From Flavobacteriaceae bacterium MAR_2009_75 (GTDB lineage: Bacteria > Bacteroidota > Bacteroidia > Flavobacteriales > Flavobacteriaceae): DNA of 64,000 nucleotides. The stretch lies in the NCBI GenBank assembly GCA_002813285.1, contig PHTZ01000001.1, positions 1,673,501 to 1,737,500 of the forward strand, in the 5' to 3' direction. The position numbers were made by a program, and so were the translations under genes. The notes below the pieces were generated by a model. The model worked only from the letters and a program-made list of their open reading frames with translations, was not told the origin of the DNA and ran no database searches. Shown here in pieces: positions 27,318 to 35,869 of the stretch (positions are counted from its first letter, which is position 1; every line of letters starts with the position of its first letter).

Positions 27318-28136
27318 ATGGAAAATCAAGTAGAAAAGGTCTTTGTAAAGATCAACCAAGTATGGCAAAAAGGAACGGCCCTCTCTGAAGACGGCAAGAC
27401 TTTTAAGGTCAAAACGAACGACAATCTTTCTTTCGAAATCGAAAAGGGGAGTCAATACCTAGAATTCCAAAAATTTCCTGCCCAACAATTTGCCGTTGGC
27501 GACGCCAAGGAACGATTGGAAGGAGCGTATGTTAGTTTTGACAAACTTCCCGAGAACATTCAAGATGCCATTATTCAAGGTCGGGAATACCTACATGCCT
27601 CATCGTACATTAACGAAGGCAAAATGAAGGAAAGTGTAAAGATGTTACAGATGCTTTACAGCCCTACCTCCGGTTCAAAACTGGATGTGCAAATCCGGCG
27701 CAACGAACCGGTAAAACCGGAGCAAGCCAAAGCATACAACCATAAGTTTACAGCAGCGGAGTTCGATAGCATGGTAAAAGACGGCCAAACAATCGCCTTT
27801 ACAGGTTCTAGTACGAACGGCGAAACATTTACCAAACTAGCCTATTACGAGCCGAAGTTGAACGACATCCGCACAAAATCGGCATTGACGGACAACACCT
27901 ATTTTTATGGACAGAAATTGACCAAGCAACAAGCTGATGCAATCAATAAAGGTTTAGAACCTGAAATCACGATAGATACCAAAAAAGGCAAAAAGACCTA
28001 TATGGTAAGCTATAGTCCACGGGCCGAAAAGTTCATCACAAAATCCGTAGAGCAGTCTAAGATGAACAAAATAGAAGTGAAAAATGCTGTTACGGTACGT
28101 GGCGAAAAAAAAGGAAAAAAGTTAATCAATCAATGA
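27318..28136 (+). CDS. DUF3945-like mobile-element protein
   Basis: A 272-residue soluble protein. The second half (FTAAEFDSMVKDGQTIAFTG ... LTKQQADAINKGLEPEI) resembles the DUF3945-type modules found in conjugative elements of Bacteroidota. The first half (about 1-110) is unassigned. The C-terminus is strongly basic (KKGKKLINQ), fitting nucleic-acid binding. It is preceded by a special leader and followed by a strong terminator, so it is probably a single-gene transcript. The biochemical role is not known. Confidence 0.7.
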   Translation: MENQVEKVFVKINQVWQKGTALSEDGKTFKVKTNDNLSFEIEKGSQYLEFQKFPAQQFAVGDAKERLEGAYVSFDKLPENIQDAIIQGREYLHASSYINEGKMKESVKMLQMLYSPTSGSKLDVQIRRNEPVKPEQAKAYNHKFTAAEFDSMVKDGQTIAFTGSSTNGETFTKLAYYEPKLNDIRTKSALTDNTYFYGQKLTKQQADAINKGLEPEITIDTKKGKKTYMVSYSPRAEKFITKSVEQSKMNKIEVKNAVTVRGEKKGKKLINQ

Positions 28137-28170
28137 GCCTTTAACTTTTCAACTTTACTTTTTATAAAAT

Positions 28171-28203
28171 GGCCGATGTACATTTTATGTCGGCCTTTTT
28201 TTT
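28171..28203 (+). terminator. Rho-independent terminator
   Basis: GGCCGA (28171-28176) pairs with TCGGCC (28190-28195), extended by TGTACA-like weak pairs, followed by eight T. It ends the DUF3945-like gene transcript. Confidence 0.85.
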
Positions 28204-28212
28204 GATTAGAAT

Positions 28213-29766
28213 ATGCAAAAGAGTTATTCCGAAAATATAGGCTATTACAAACGATTGATCGCCCAGATCAATACAGAGGTCAACTTCCCTGGCTTTCTCT
28301 ATCATTCGGGGTACAAATTGTTAAAAAAAAGTGCCGGTTCACTTGAATTCAGCAATGGGGAAGACCGTCTTGTTCTGAATATAGGCAGAAATCCCGTGAC
28401 CTATTTCAATCGGAACGATTCAACTGACAAGGGACTGTTTTTTAAATTCATCCGAAAACAGCACGATAATTTTTATCAGACCGTAAAATCCGGTTTGGAA
28501 ATTATAGACCGTACCTATGAATTGGAGGCATCGTCGTTGTCACTTCCCAAAAAGCAAGAAAACCCTAAAACCTTAGAAGAAAACTATAATATCGTCCCTC
28601 TAAAAAAAGTGGATTATTTGGTAAAACATAGAGGGTTGTCCAAAGCGATACTCAACGATCAAATTTTCAAAGGAAGGATATTCAATGCCTTTCATATAAA
28701 AGATAACGGAAGCAAAATAGCTAACATCGCTTTTCCGAAATATGACCTACAGGGAAATCCAAAAAACTATATCCTTTACAATCAACCCTATTTTGACAGA
28801 AGGGAACAAAAACGTATAAAGTTTCGCCTGACATTGAACAAGAACAATCAATATCTGTTCTACTCAAGGCCAATAGCGCATCCCAAACATATTGTATTTG
28901 GAGAAAGTGCCATTGATTTACTATCGTATCATGAACTCCACGGTACGCCCGAAAACTTTTATATCTCTTTCGGAGGTAGTATCTATCCCGAAAAATTGGC
29001 CTTCTTCGCCCAACTTACTGAGCCGTACCTTGAGAATAAAAAAGTAGCGCTGTTATCGGCGATGGATAATGATAGCGCAGGTCAGCAATTCGACATTAAG
29101 GTCTTTGCCGCACTTGTCAACCAAAGTCATCCGAATGTATATATCGAACACACTTTTAAACAGGGAAATATACGTCTAACGGTTCACTATGTTGAAGCTC
29201 ACAGAAATCGGATATCCCAAGATAAAGACACCATTGAATCCGTCTTGAAATCCAATTTTAAACACAATAACCTTCCTTTTGATTTGATCCGACCTGTTGG
29301 TTTTTCCGATAAACTTGTTTTAGAATGCTCCCTGGATGAAATAACCAATACAGTACAATTACCCGATAAACAGAAAAACCCAATAGGGTTAGTACTTGAA
29401 ACTATGGGCAAACTCTATTTACCCGTCAAGTTCGGAATACACAAATCCCGTGGAAAGGATTGGAACGATGATCTCAGGGAATCCAAAAAGAATAACTATA
29501 TCGCATTATCCATGGTAGCGCCTAGGTGGATGAAAATTGGAGACAAGATTGAGCTCAAAGACAAGAAAGGCCCCGAAGGAGCCAAAAATCAAGGAACCAT
29601 CGTTGGAATTGAAACCAGCAGCGTGGATTGCGACTTCGGATTGAAACACACCTATCGAATTCCTTTTACGGCAATAAAAAAACATTATCGGAAAACGCAG
29701 GAAAATGTCAAAATCAAAGGCAATCGAAAGAAATTCAATAAAAACAACACACTGTCAATAACATAA
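28213..29766 (+). CDS. TOPRIM-domain primase-like protein
   Basis: A 517-residue DNA-primase-related protein of mobile elements. An N-terminal region (about 10-90, LIAQINTEVNFPGFLYHSGYKL ... FKFIRKQ) resembles the CHC2-like fold but lacks the zinc cysteines. The TOPRIM domain follows at about 225-320, with the catalytic Glu in FGESAIDLLSY and the acidic pair in SAMDNDSAGQQFD. The last ~150 residues are extra and basic. It likely primes or aids copying of the transferred strand, or acts in ICE replication; that role is inferred. It starts 10 bp past a terminator and is followed after 2 bp by an 82-residue gene. Confidence 0.8.
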   Translation: MQKSYSENIGYYKRLIAQINTEVNFPGFLYHSGYKLLKKSAGSLEFSNGEDRLVLNIGRNPVTYFNRNDSTDKGLFFKFIRKQHDNFYQTVKSGLEIIDRTYELEASSLSLPKKQENPKTLEENYNIVPLKKVDYLVKHRGLSKAILNDQIFKGRIFNAFHIKDNGSKIANIAFPKYDLQGNPKNYILYNQPYFDRREQKRIKFRLTLNKNNQYLFYSRPIAHPKHIVFGESAIDLLSYHELHGTPENFYISFGGSIYPEKLAFFAQLTEPYLENKKVALLSAMDNDSAGQQFDIKVFAALVNQSHPNVYIEHTFKQGNIRLTVHYVEAHRNRISQDKDTIESVLKSNFKHNNLPFDLIRPVGFSDKLVLECSLDEITNTVQLPDKQKNPIGLVLETMGKLYLPVKFGIHKSRGKDWNDDLRESKKNNYIALSMVAPRWMKIGDKIELKDKKGPEGAKNQGTIVGIETSSVDCDFGLKHTYRIPFTAIKKHYRKTQENVKIKGNRKKFNKNNTLSIT

Positions 29767-29768
29767 AA

Positions 29769-30017
29769 ATGGAAGCATTATCAGAAGAATTACAGGACAA
29801 CCAATACTATGTAGCATTATTGGATACGTTGATCGAGGAGAACGATATGGAACTAAAGCATCGGTTGCAAAAAACGGATACCTATGCGCAATTTGTAAAT
29901 GAACAGGCCGGTATTTTAATGGATAAAACCATCGACCATATCAGGAAGCACGAAACCTCATTTGCAATTTCATCGACTCAAATCGTTGATGAATGGAAAC
30001 AATGGATGTTTTCCTAA
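29769..30017 (+). CDS. Hypothetical small acidic protein (82 aa)
   Basis: Not recognised. A mostly helical, acidic N-terminus (MEALSEELQDNQYYVALLDTLIEENDMELKHR, first 20 residues especially) with no membrane segment. It starts 2 bp after the primase-like gene and is therefore co-transcribed and probably coupled. It may be a partner of that enzyme. Confidence 0.6.
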   Translation: MEALSEELQDNQYYVALLDTLIEENDMELKHRLQKTDTYAQFVNEQAGILMDKTIDHIRKHETSFAISSTQIVDEWKQWMFS

Positions 30018-30028
30018 CCAGTAATTCA

Positions 30029-30054
30029 ATATTCCTTAACTCACTCAAAAAATC
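30029..30054 (+). promoter_or_regulatory. ICE leader motif before the coupling-protein gene
   Basis: AATATTCCTTAACTCACTCA (30028-30047) ends 7 bp before the ATG at 30055. It matches the copies at 23785-23807 (minus) and 27227-27300. Confidence 0.5.
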
Positions 30055-32553
30055 ATGGACGATCGAAAGATGGCTTTTTCCGCTATGCTCATTTCCACGG
30101 CATTATTCTTGGCCATTGGTTTTTTGGACTATTATGCTTTAATGCGTTATCATGGCTGGGGTGGCAACATCGCACAAATAACCTATGAGTCCCTTGGGCG
30201 ATTTGAGTTATTGACACGGCCTTTCTATAGTAGGCTACTTCTTTTAATGCTAGTGACTGGTTCGGTAATGCTCTATAATCCCAAAAAGAAAGAGGGGAAG
30301 TCCTTCGGAAAAGGTCTAGCAATCTACACCTTGGGCTGTGCCTTTCTAGTATTTTCCGATGCATTTGCTTTTGAGACCTTACAGCGAATTTGGGGTTCCC
30401 TAAGCATGTATTTTCTCGGGTTTCTTTTTTCGCTTTCCGGTGCCATCCATTTATTTCAGGTTATGAATTTTACCAATCCCTCAAAGAAAGATCCGTTCAA
30501 TGAAGAGAACGAAACGTTCTTGCAGATGGAAGAGCGTATCGAAACCCCGTATTCGGTCAATATTCCTTATGAGTATCGATACAAAAAGAAAATTAGAAAG
30601 GGCTGGATAAATTTTGTTAACCTATTTAGGGCCTTGTTGATTATCGGCACTCCCGGCAGCGGGAAATCATTTGCGCTGATCGAAGAAATCATAGAACAAT
30701 TGATCAATAAACTGTTCACGTTGCTAATCTATGATTTCAAGTTCGACACATTGAGCAAGATTACCTACAATTATTGGTTGCGTAAAAAAGAGCAGCTTAA
30801 AAACAATCCTGAAAAACTGTCACTATTACCTGAATTCTACGTCATTTGCTTTGACAATGTAGAAAAATCACACCGCTGCAATCCGATCAATCCCTATTTA
30901 TTGAAAAGCCAGACCGACGCATCGGATGCCGCGACCATTATTATGAAAAACCTCAACAGGGAATGGATCAAACGCAACGATTTTTTCTCAAAAAGTGCCA
31001 TTAGCTTTGTCTCGGGACTCATTTGGTACTTGAAGAAAAAATCGGAAGAAAGGGGTGTCAATATTTGCACCTTGCCCCATGTCATTATATTGTCCACGGT
31101 AAACATAGAATACTTGTTGCACATTATGTTGGTGGACATCGAGGTTCGGAGTTTGATGATTCCATTTAAGGATGCTTTGGATCGGGAAGCTGTACAACAA
31201 TTGGCCGGACAAACGGCGAGTGCACAAATTTCGCTTTCCATGTTGGCCAATAAGGAAATCTTTTACATTATGACGGGTAACGATTTCCAGTTGGATCTCA
31301 ACAATCCTAAAAAACCAAAGATTCTATGCATCCAGAATAATCCCGACCGCTCGGAAATCTATTCTGCACCCATCGGCCTTTACATCAATAAAATTCTTCA
31401 AGTTGTAAACAAACCGGGTGGGCGACCTTTGGGCCTGGTTTTGGACGAACTGCCAACCTTATTCATTATGGGACTTCGAAAAATCATCGATACGGGTCGT
31501 TCACACTATGTGGCAACGATATTAGGCATACAGAGCATTACCCAATTGATTGCAGACTATGGTAAAGAGCTAGCGGAGGTCATTTTCGACAATTGCTCCA
31601 ATGTTTTTAGTGGTGCCGCCAAAGGAGAAACCGCCCGACGAATGAGCGAGATTTTCGGGAAAATCCATCAGGAAAAACAGTCCAAGACCATTTCGCGGAA
31701 CGATACTACAACGAACATCAGCACCGCAATGTTGGAAATTTTGCCCAAGAGCAAGATTACGGGCATGTCAACAGGACATTTCGGAGGAATCGTTGCAGAT
31801 ACCTTTGAAAGCCCAATAAAGAACAAACTTTCCTATGGACTTGTCAGACCGAATATGGAATCCAAGAAGATTCAGGCCAAGTATGATATTCCGATTATCC
31901 AAAATTTCAAATTAGAGAACCATGACGCACTCGTAAGTGAAAAAATGAAATCGTTTCGGAAATTAAAATTCCATAACAGCCTTGCCGAAATAGATGTCAA
32001 TCAAGTGGACTATATTGATTTTTATAACAGCTACCTTGAGGGTTTTGCCGAAAAGCACTACCGAGAACAGGATGATAGGGAAACTTTCATCGCTTTGGTT
32101 AAGGAATTAAGTTTATTCGACCATTTACAAACTATCGATGAGCTTATAAATGAAGGGAATTTAAAACCTAATTTGGAGGACTTTGTATTTGATTTGGTAG
32201 ATCGGATGTTCATCCAAAAGGAAATCGATAGGGTTTTGAACGATAATTTTACCAAAGTGTTACACGATATCGATGAATTGGTAAGAGACGAATATTATGA
32301 AATAACCGGCGAAAATCTTGAATCGGCTATTTTCGACAAGAATAAAATAGGCGATGAAGTCGACGAAGCTATAAATCAAGAACGAGAGGTTTCCTATCAC
32401 TATACCCAACAGTTACAAACTGTCGATTCTACAGAAAAACCTACTTTTGATGGAAACGATACTGTTGAGGATGCGCGACTGTTCGTAAATCATAATGAGG
32501 ATGACAATATTTATTATTCCTCCTATCCAGTAGAAGAAATACAGAGCCAATGA
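30055..32553 (+). CDS. VirD4/TraG-type conjugative coupling ATPase (T4CP)
   Basis: An 832-residue coupling protein that brings the relaxase-bound strand to the secretion channel. It has four N-terminal TM helices (about 8-28, 59-75, 87-105, 114-137). The Walker A motif lies at about 195-204 (IIGTPGSGKS), the Walker B motif near 460 (LGLVLDELPTLF), and the family's GRSHYVATILGIQSITQL follows. A charged C-terminal tail of about 200 residues is probably a substrate-docking region. Membrane orientation and motifs are complete. The stop overlaps the next start by 4 bp (ATGA), tying an XRE regulator to its transcript. Confidence 0.9.
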   Translation: MDDRKMAFSAMLISTALFLAIGFLDYYALMRYHGWGGNIAQITYESLGRFELLTRPFYSRLLLLMLVTGSVMLYNPKKKEGKSFGKGLAIYTLGCAFLVFSDAFAFETLQRIWGSLSMYFLGFLFSLSGAIHLFQVMNFTNPSKKDPFNEENETFLQMEERIETPYSVNIPYEYRYKKKIRKGWINFVNLFRALLIIGTPGSGKSFALIEEIIEQLINKLFTLLIYDFKFDTLSKITYNYWLRKKEQLKNNPEKLSLLPEFYVICFDNVEKSHRCNPINPYLLKSQTDASDAATIIMKNLNREWIKRNDFFSKSAISFVSGLIWYLKKKSEERGVNICTLPHVIILSTVNIEYLLHIMLVDIEVRSLMIPFKDALDREAVQQLAGQTASAQISLSMLANKEIFYIMTGNDFQLDLNNPKKPKILCIQNNPDRSEIYSAPIGLYINKILQVVNKPGGRPLGLVLDELPTLFIMGLRKIIDTGRSHYVATILGIQSITQLIADYGKELAEVIFDNCSNVFSGAAKGETARRMSEIFGKIHQEKQSKTISRNDTTTNISTAMLEILPKSKITGMSTGHFGGIVADTFESPIKNKLSYGLVRPNMESKKIQAKYDIPIIQNFKLENHDALVSEKMKSFRKLKFHNSLAEIDVNQVDYIDFYNSYLEGFAEKHYREQDDRETFIALVKELSLFDHLQTIDELINEGNLKPNLEDFVFDLVDRMFIQKEIDRVLNDNFTKVLHDIDELVRDEYYEITGENLESAIFDKNKIGDEVDEAINQEREVSYHYTQQLQTVDSTEKPTFDGNDTVEDARLFVNHNEDDNIYYSSYPVEEIQSQ

Positions 32554-32951
32554 AAAATATAGAAGAATTACAGAACGCTACTATTAAGGATTTTAAGTTT
32601 ATCGGAAAACGATTGAAAAAAATTCGCGAAGAGCTCAAGAAAAACGACCCTATCAAAGATAAACGACATAGCCAATTTTCAGCTAAAAATGTAGCTGAAA
32701 GTCTTGGTGTCGAATATAATGCGCTGATCAATATAGAGCGGGGAACGATATCGGTGTTGACTATGAAAGCAATTTTGTTTTATCACAGTCTAGGATACAA
32801 TCCCATGTGGATATTGTTACCCGACAATGAATTTACCCCAAAGCAGAATATAGGGGATAATTTGGTCTACCAATCCGATGTTCAGGATTCGTATAAAGAA
32901 ATGGAACATGTAATCGTCACGGCTTTGACGGAATTTAAAGCGAAGATTTAA
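32550..32951 (+). CDS. XRE-family helix-turn-helix regulator
   Basis: A 133-residue DNA-binding protein with an XRE fold at about 17-80 (IGKRLKKIREELKK ... FSAKNVAESLGVEYNALINIERG). The C-terminal part (about 80-133) has no known motif and may mediate dimerisation. It overlaps the coupling-protein stop by 4 bp and precedes the DUF1016 gene by 10 bp. It may control transfer genes or the DUF1016 gene. Confidence 0.8.
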   Translation: MKNIEELQNATIKDFKFIGKRLKKIREELKKNDPIKDKRHSQFSAKNVAESLGVEYNALINIERGTISVLTMKAILFYHSLGYNPMWILLPDNEFTPKQNIGDNLVYQSDVQDSYKEMEHVIVTALTEFKAKI

Positions 32952-32961
32952 ACTTTCCAGA

Positions 32962-33951
32962 ATGGAGATTCAATCGCAATTCGCACATATAACCCAATTA
33001 ATCGAAAAAGCAAGGCAACGTGCTTTTCAAAAAGTGAATACGGAGATTATAGATCTGTATTGGCAAATAGGAAAGTATGTTCATGAACAGGTCAATGAGG
33101 CTAATTGGGGAAAATCGATTGTTAACCAACTGGCTGCTTATATAAAAACCACACAACCCAATACCAAAGGGTTTTCGTCCCAGAATTTATGGCGAATGAA
33201 GCAGTTTTATGAAACCTACAAGGGCAGCAAAAAACTCTCAACGCTGTTGAGAGAAATACCATGGTCGCAAAATATGGCAATCGTTTCGGCGGCCAAAAGT
33301 GATGAAGAGAAGGAGTTTTATATTCGTCTAACAATAAAGGAACGCTTGTCCTATAGGGACCTGGAACGTCAGATAAACAGTTCTTACTACGAACGGGTCA
33401 TGCTCGGCAATACAAAACTCTCAACGCTGTCGAGAGAATTTCCACAAGATATTACCAGCATTTTTAAGGATACCTACGTTTTAGAAATGTTACAACTGCC
33501 CCACACACATTCCGAGAATGACCTCAAGATCAAAATAACTCAAAATATTAGCAAGTTTTTATTGGAATTCGGTAGGGATTTTGCCTTTATGGGCGAAGAA
33601 TACCCCTTGCAAGTAGGCAATCAAGATTTTGCCATCGATTTGTTGTTTTACCACAGAACCCTTCAATGCATGGTTGCCATTGAATTATAAATTGAAAAGT
33701 TCAAGCCTGAGTTTTTAGGGCAACTCAATTTCTATTTGGAAGCATTGGATAGGGATATAAAAACCCCAAACGAAAACCCCAGTTTGGGTATTCTACTCTG
33801 TAAAGGAAAGGATGATACCGTAGTGGAATATGCCCTAAGCCGCAGTTTATCGCCTACCTTAGTAGCAGACTATAAAACCCAATTGCCCAACAAAAAGCTA
33901 TTAAAGGAAAAATGGCAGGAGATATTGGATCAGTTGTATGAAACTGATTGA
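32962..33951 (+). pseudogene. DUF1016/YhcG-family PD-(D/E)XK nuclease gene with in-frame stop at the catalytic lysine
   Basis: One continuous frame interrupted by a single TAA at 33688-33690. Upstream is the DUF1016 N-terminal domain (YWQIGKYVHEQ ... FSSQNLWRMKQFYETY). It is followed by the nuclease domain with DFAIDLLFYHRTLQCMVAIEL. Downstream the same frame goes on as IEKFKPEFLGQLNFYLEALD and ends at 33951, as in full-length family members. The expected motif is ELK, and the stop replaces the AAA lysine codon by one base. The protein is therefore truncated at about 242 of 329 residues with its active site lost, unless the stop is read through. Two 19-bp palindromes lie inside the gene. Confidence 0.8.
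33235..33436 (+). repeat. Two 19-bp palindromes inside the DUF1016 gene
   Basis: CTCTCAACGCTGTTGAGAG at 33235-33253 (perfect 8-bp stem, 3-nt loop) and CTCTCAACGCTGTCGAGAG at 33418-33436. They are 183 bp apart, so both are read in the same frame, giving LSTLLRE and LSTLSRE. This looks like a short mobile or copied palindrome tolerated within coding sequence. Confidence 0.55.
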
Positions 33952-34115
33952 AAATACCTGTTCGGTAAGATTTATGCCGTTTATTTCGACTTTATATTTT
34001 TTGAAAATTCATCTTCGGGCATTCCAACGGGGAACAGTACATGATACCACATACAATTGAAATTATATCGGAGAATTCTAATCCATCTAGGGAGTTTATT
34101 TTTAGACATGTACGA

Positions 34116-34352
34116 CTATATTTTGTCTGGAACATTACTATAGCGATCCAGTTTTTCGCCGGACACAAAGCTTGAAATTCCAATAATTTTATTGCTTGGA
34201 ACAAAATATTTAATTTCAACCCAAAAGGAAGATAAGGAATAAAGTGCATACTTAATATCGCCTTGTGAAACTGTATCGATAAATTGCCCCTTAGTAAAGA
34301 CTCTGTCGAACCTATTATTTTCTGTCAGTGTATTAAAGTCGTAGATGCTCAT
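34116..34352 (-). CDS. Small conserved-looking hypothetical protein (78 aa)
   Basis: A 78-residue protein with good coding character (MSIYDFNTLTENNRFDRVFT ... YALYSLSSFWVEIKYFVPSN). It resembles a type of small protein often met in Bacteroidota mobile DNA, but I cannot name a family. It lies 224 bp beyond the DUF4325 gene on the same strand, at the end of the restriction module. A longer overlapping frame at 33992-34249 lacks this quality. Confidence 0.55.
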   Translation of the reverse strand: MSIYDFNTLTENNRFDRVFTKGQFIDTVSQGDIKYALYSLSSFWVEIKYFVPSNKIIGISSFVSGEKLDRYSNVPDKI

Positions 34353-34576
34353 ATCGTTGTTAATTTCAACCTTTTAGGAAGATACTAAAAATAATTCTGC
34401 GGGATAAACTCTTTACAAAGGGTTCTATTTAGAAAGAGTTTTGGATTTTTTGATATAACCTTAGAAAGACAATGAAGAAAAAAGATGATGATTCAATATT
34501 GATAATTATGAAATGAAGAATTTAAGATGCAAACCTTTTTTCGTAATTGCAGCAATGAAAGGGATATAGCGTGGGA

Positions 34577-34867
34577 TTACGTAGTTAATAATTTGACCCT
34601 TTCCCTAATGGTAAATGCGATAGTTTTTTTTACAAGTTCATTAGCATTAATAAAGGTAGATTTCTTTTTTAAATCGTCCAATTCTACAATTTCAATAAGT
34701 TTTGCAAAACATTCATCTGCAAATGAATGAGAAATCAATGATACCCCCTCAAAATTAAATGTAACAAAGTCACCGTTTTCAAGAGAATTTTCAATCTCTA
34801 AACGAATTTTCTTTCCTAGGGTTCTTGTTCCTAGACTACGGCCACTATCTCCAAAATTTACTTCCAC
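34577..34867 (-). CDS. STAS-like domain protein (DUF4325)
   Basis: A 96-residue single-domain protein. The pattern GRSLGTRTLGKKIR ... VTFNFEGVSLISHSFADECF matches the DUF4325 STAS-like family, small relatives of anti-anti-sigma folds. It starts 30 bp after the STAS-GHKL ATPase stop, and the two types of gene are commonly paired. By analogy with SpoIIAA/SpoIIAB it may be the binding partner of that ATPase. No conserved phosphorylatable Ser is assigned; SHSF (residues 47-50) is a candidate. Placement in a restriction operon suggests a sensor or signalling role in defence, which is inference. Confidence 0.75.
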   Translation of the reverse strand: MEVNFGDSGRSLGTRTLGKKIRLEIENSLENGDFVTFNFEGVSLISHSFADECFAKLIEIVELDDLKKKSTFINANELVKKTIAFTIRERVKLLTT

Positions 34868-34897
34868 TATAGATTAGTTGTAAAAACTACGTCAAAC

Positions 34898-35854
34898 TTA
34901 CCAAAGTTCATTGAGATTACCTAATAACTCTTCATATCGCTCTTCAAAAGCATTTCTTTGATTGTCACTTTCAAAGATTTTATCGTAAGTAACAGCTATA
35001 TCGGTGTTAACTCGAATATAGGTATATGCTCCATGCCATTTTGATCCAGCTACAATAGTTTTATTGTTGTCTACTTCTAACGTATGATTACCTGAATGTA
35101 TTATAAGCTTACCCCCATTTTCTCTTATTAATGTAGAAGTAGCCCATAGCCCAAAACCCATTCCAGTACTATTAGTAACACCTTTATCGATACAGTGCTC
35201 AACAGATTGGAACTCATTGAAATGTTTATATTTACTATTTGGGTGTGTCGTTAATGCCTTATAAATGCCTTGACCATTATCTGCTATAATAATTCTAATT
35301 TGCTTTTTGTTTTCAAAATATTGACAACTTATATATCCATTGCCATTACTTAAAGAACCATCAGAGAAAGAATGTCTAATTGTATTGTCAATAACTTCCC
35401 ATAAGCAATAGTCTAAGACAATAAGCATCTCAGTATTAATAGCATCTTTTATTAGAATTTTCATGATTTCTTGATGCACATCTAATGAGTTTTTATCATC
35501 AAATCGTTTTATTTCGGTAAATCGGCCAGAAGGATTACGTCTAATGTAACCTTCGTTATAAATAAAACCTATTTGTTCAAAAAAATTAACACGACTAGCA
35601 TATTGAACTTGCCCAGAAACACTTCTGAAATCTTCAAAAATGCCTGATACCACGACACCTTCATTTCGTAGATGATTTACTGTAGAACTTATCAATACCA
35701 AATGGTCTGAATATAACATAGAATATGTATTCAGATTGATGGTAAAATGTACAGTATCATTAGCTTTCGCATTAAAGGAACTTGATAGTGCATCAACGAT
35801 TTGGCCATGCCCTGATATTTTCCTGAAATCAATTATTATTGGAAAATGCGCCAA
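34898..35854 (-). CDS. STAS-GHKL (histidine-kinase-like) ATPase
   Basis: A 318-residue soluble protein. The first ~110 residues look like a STAS fold (VHFTINLNTYSMLYSDHLVLISS). Residues about 150-300 form a GHKL ATP-binding domain with N box LWEVIDNTIRHS, G1 box DNGQGI and G2 box GMGFGLWAT. There is no H-box histidine or TM helix, so it is more like an anti-sigma kinase than a two-component sensor. It begins 15 bp after the hsdR stop and is followed by the DUF4325 protein. It is therefore part of the restriction operon, where its role is unknown. Confidence 0.8.
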   Translation of the reverse strand: MAHFPIIIDFRKISGHGQIVDALSSSFNAKANDTVHFTINLNTYSMLYSDHLVLISSTVNHLRNEGVVVSGIFEDFRSVSGQVQYASRVNFFEQIGFIYNEGYIRRNPSGRFTEIKRFDDKNSLDVHQEIMKILIKDAINTEMLIVLDYCLWEVIDNTIRHSFSDGSLSNGNGYISCQYFENKKQIRIIIADNGQGIYKALTTHPNSKYKHFNEFQSVEHCIDKGVTNSTGMGFGLWATSTLIRENGGKLIIHSGNHTLEVDNNKTIVAGSKWHGAYTYIRVNTDIAVTYDKIFESDNQRNAFEERYEELLGNLNELW

Positions 35855-35869
35855 AATATATATTCTTTT

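Noticed and set aside
33992-34249. 85-codon minus-strand frame at the end of the defence module
   Set aside because: It overlaps the better 78-residue frame in another phase and looks random.
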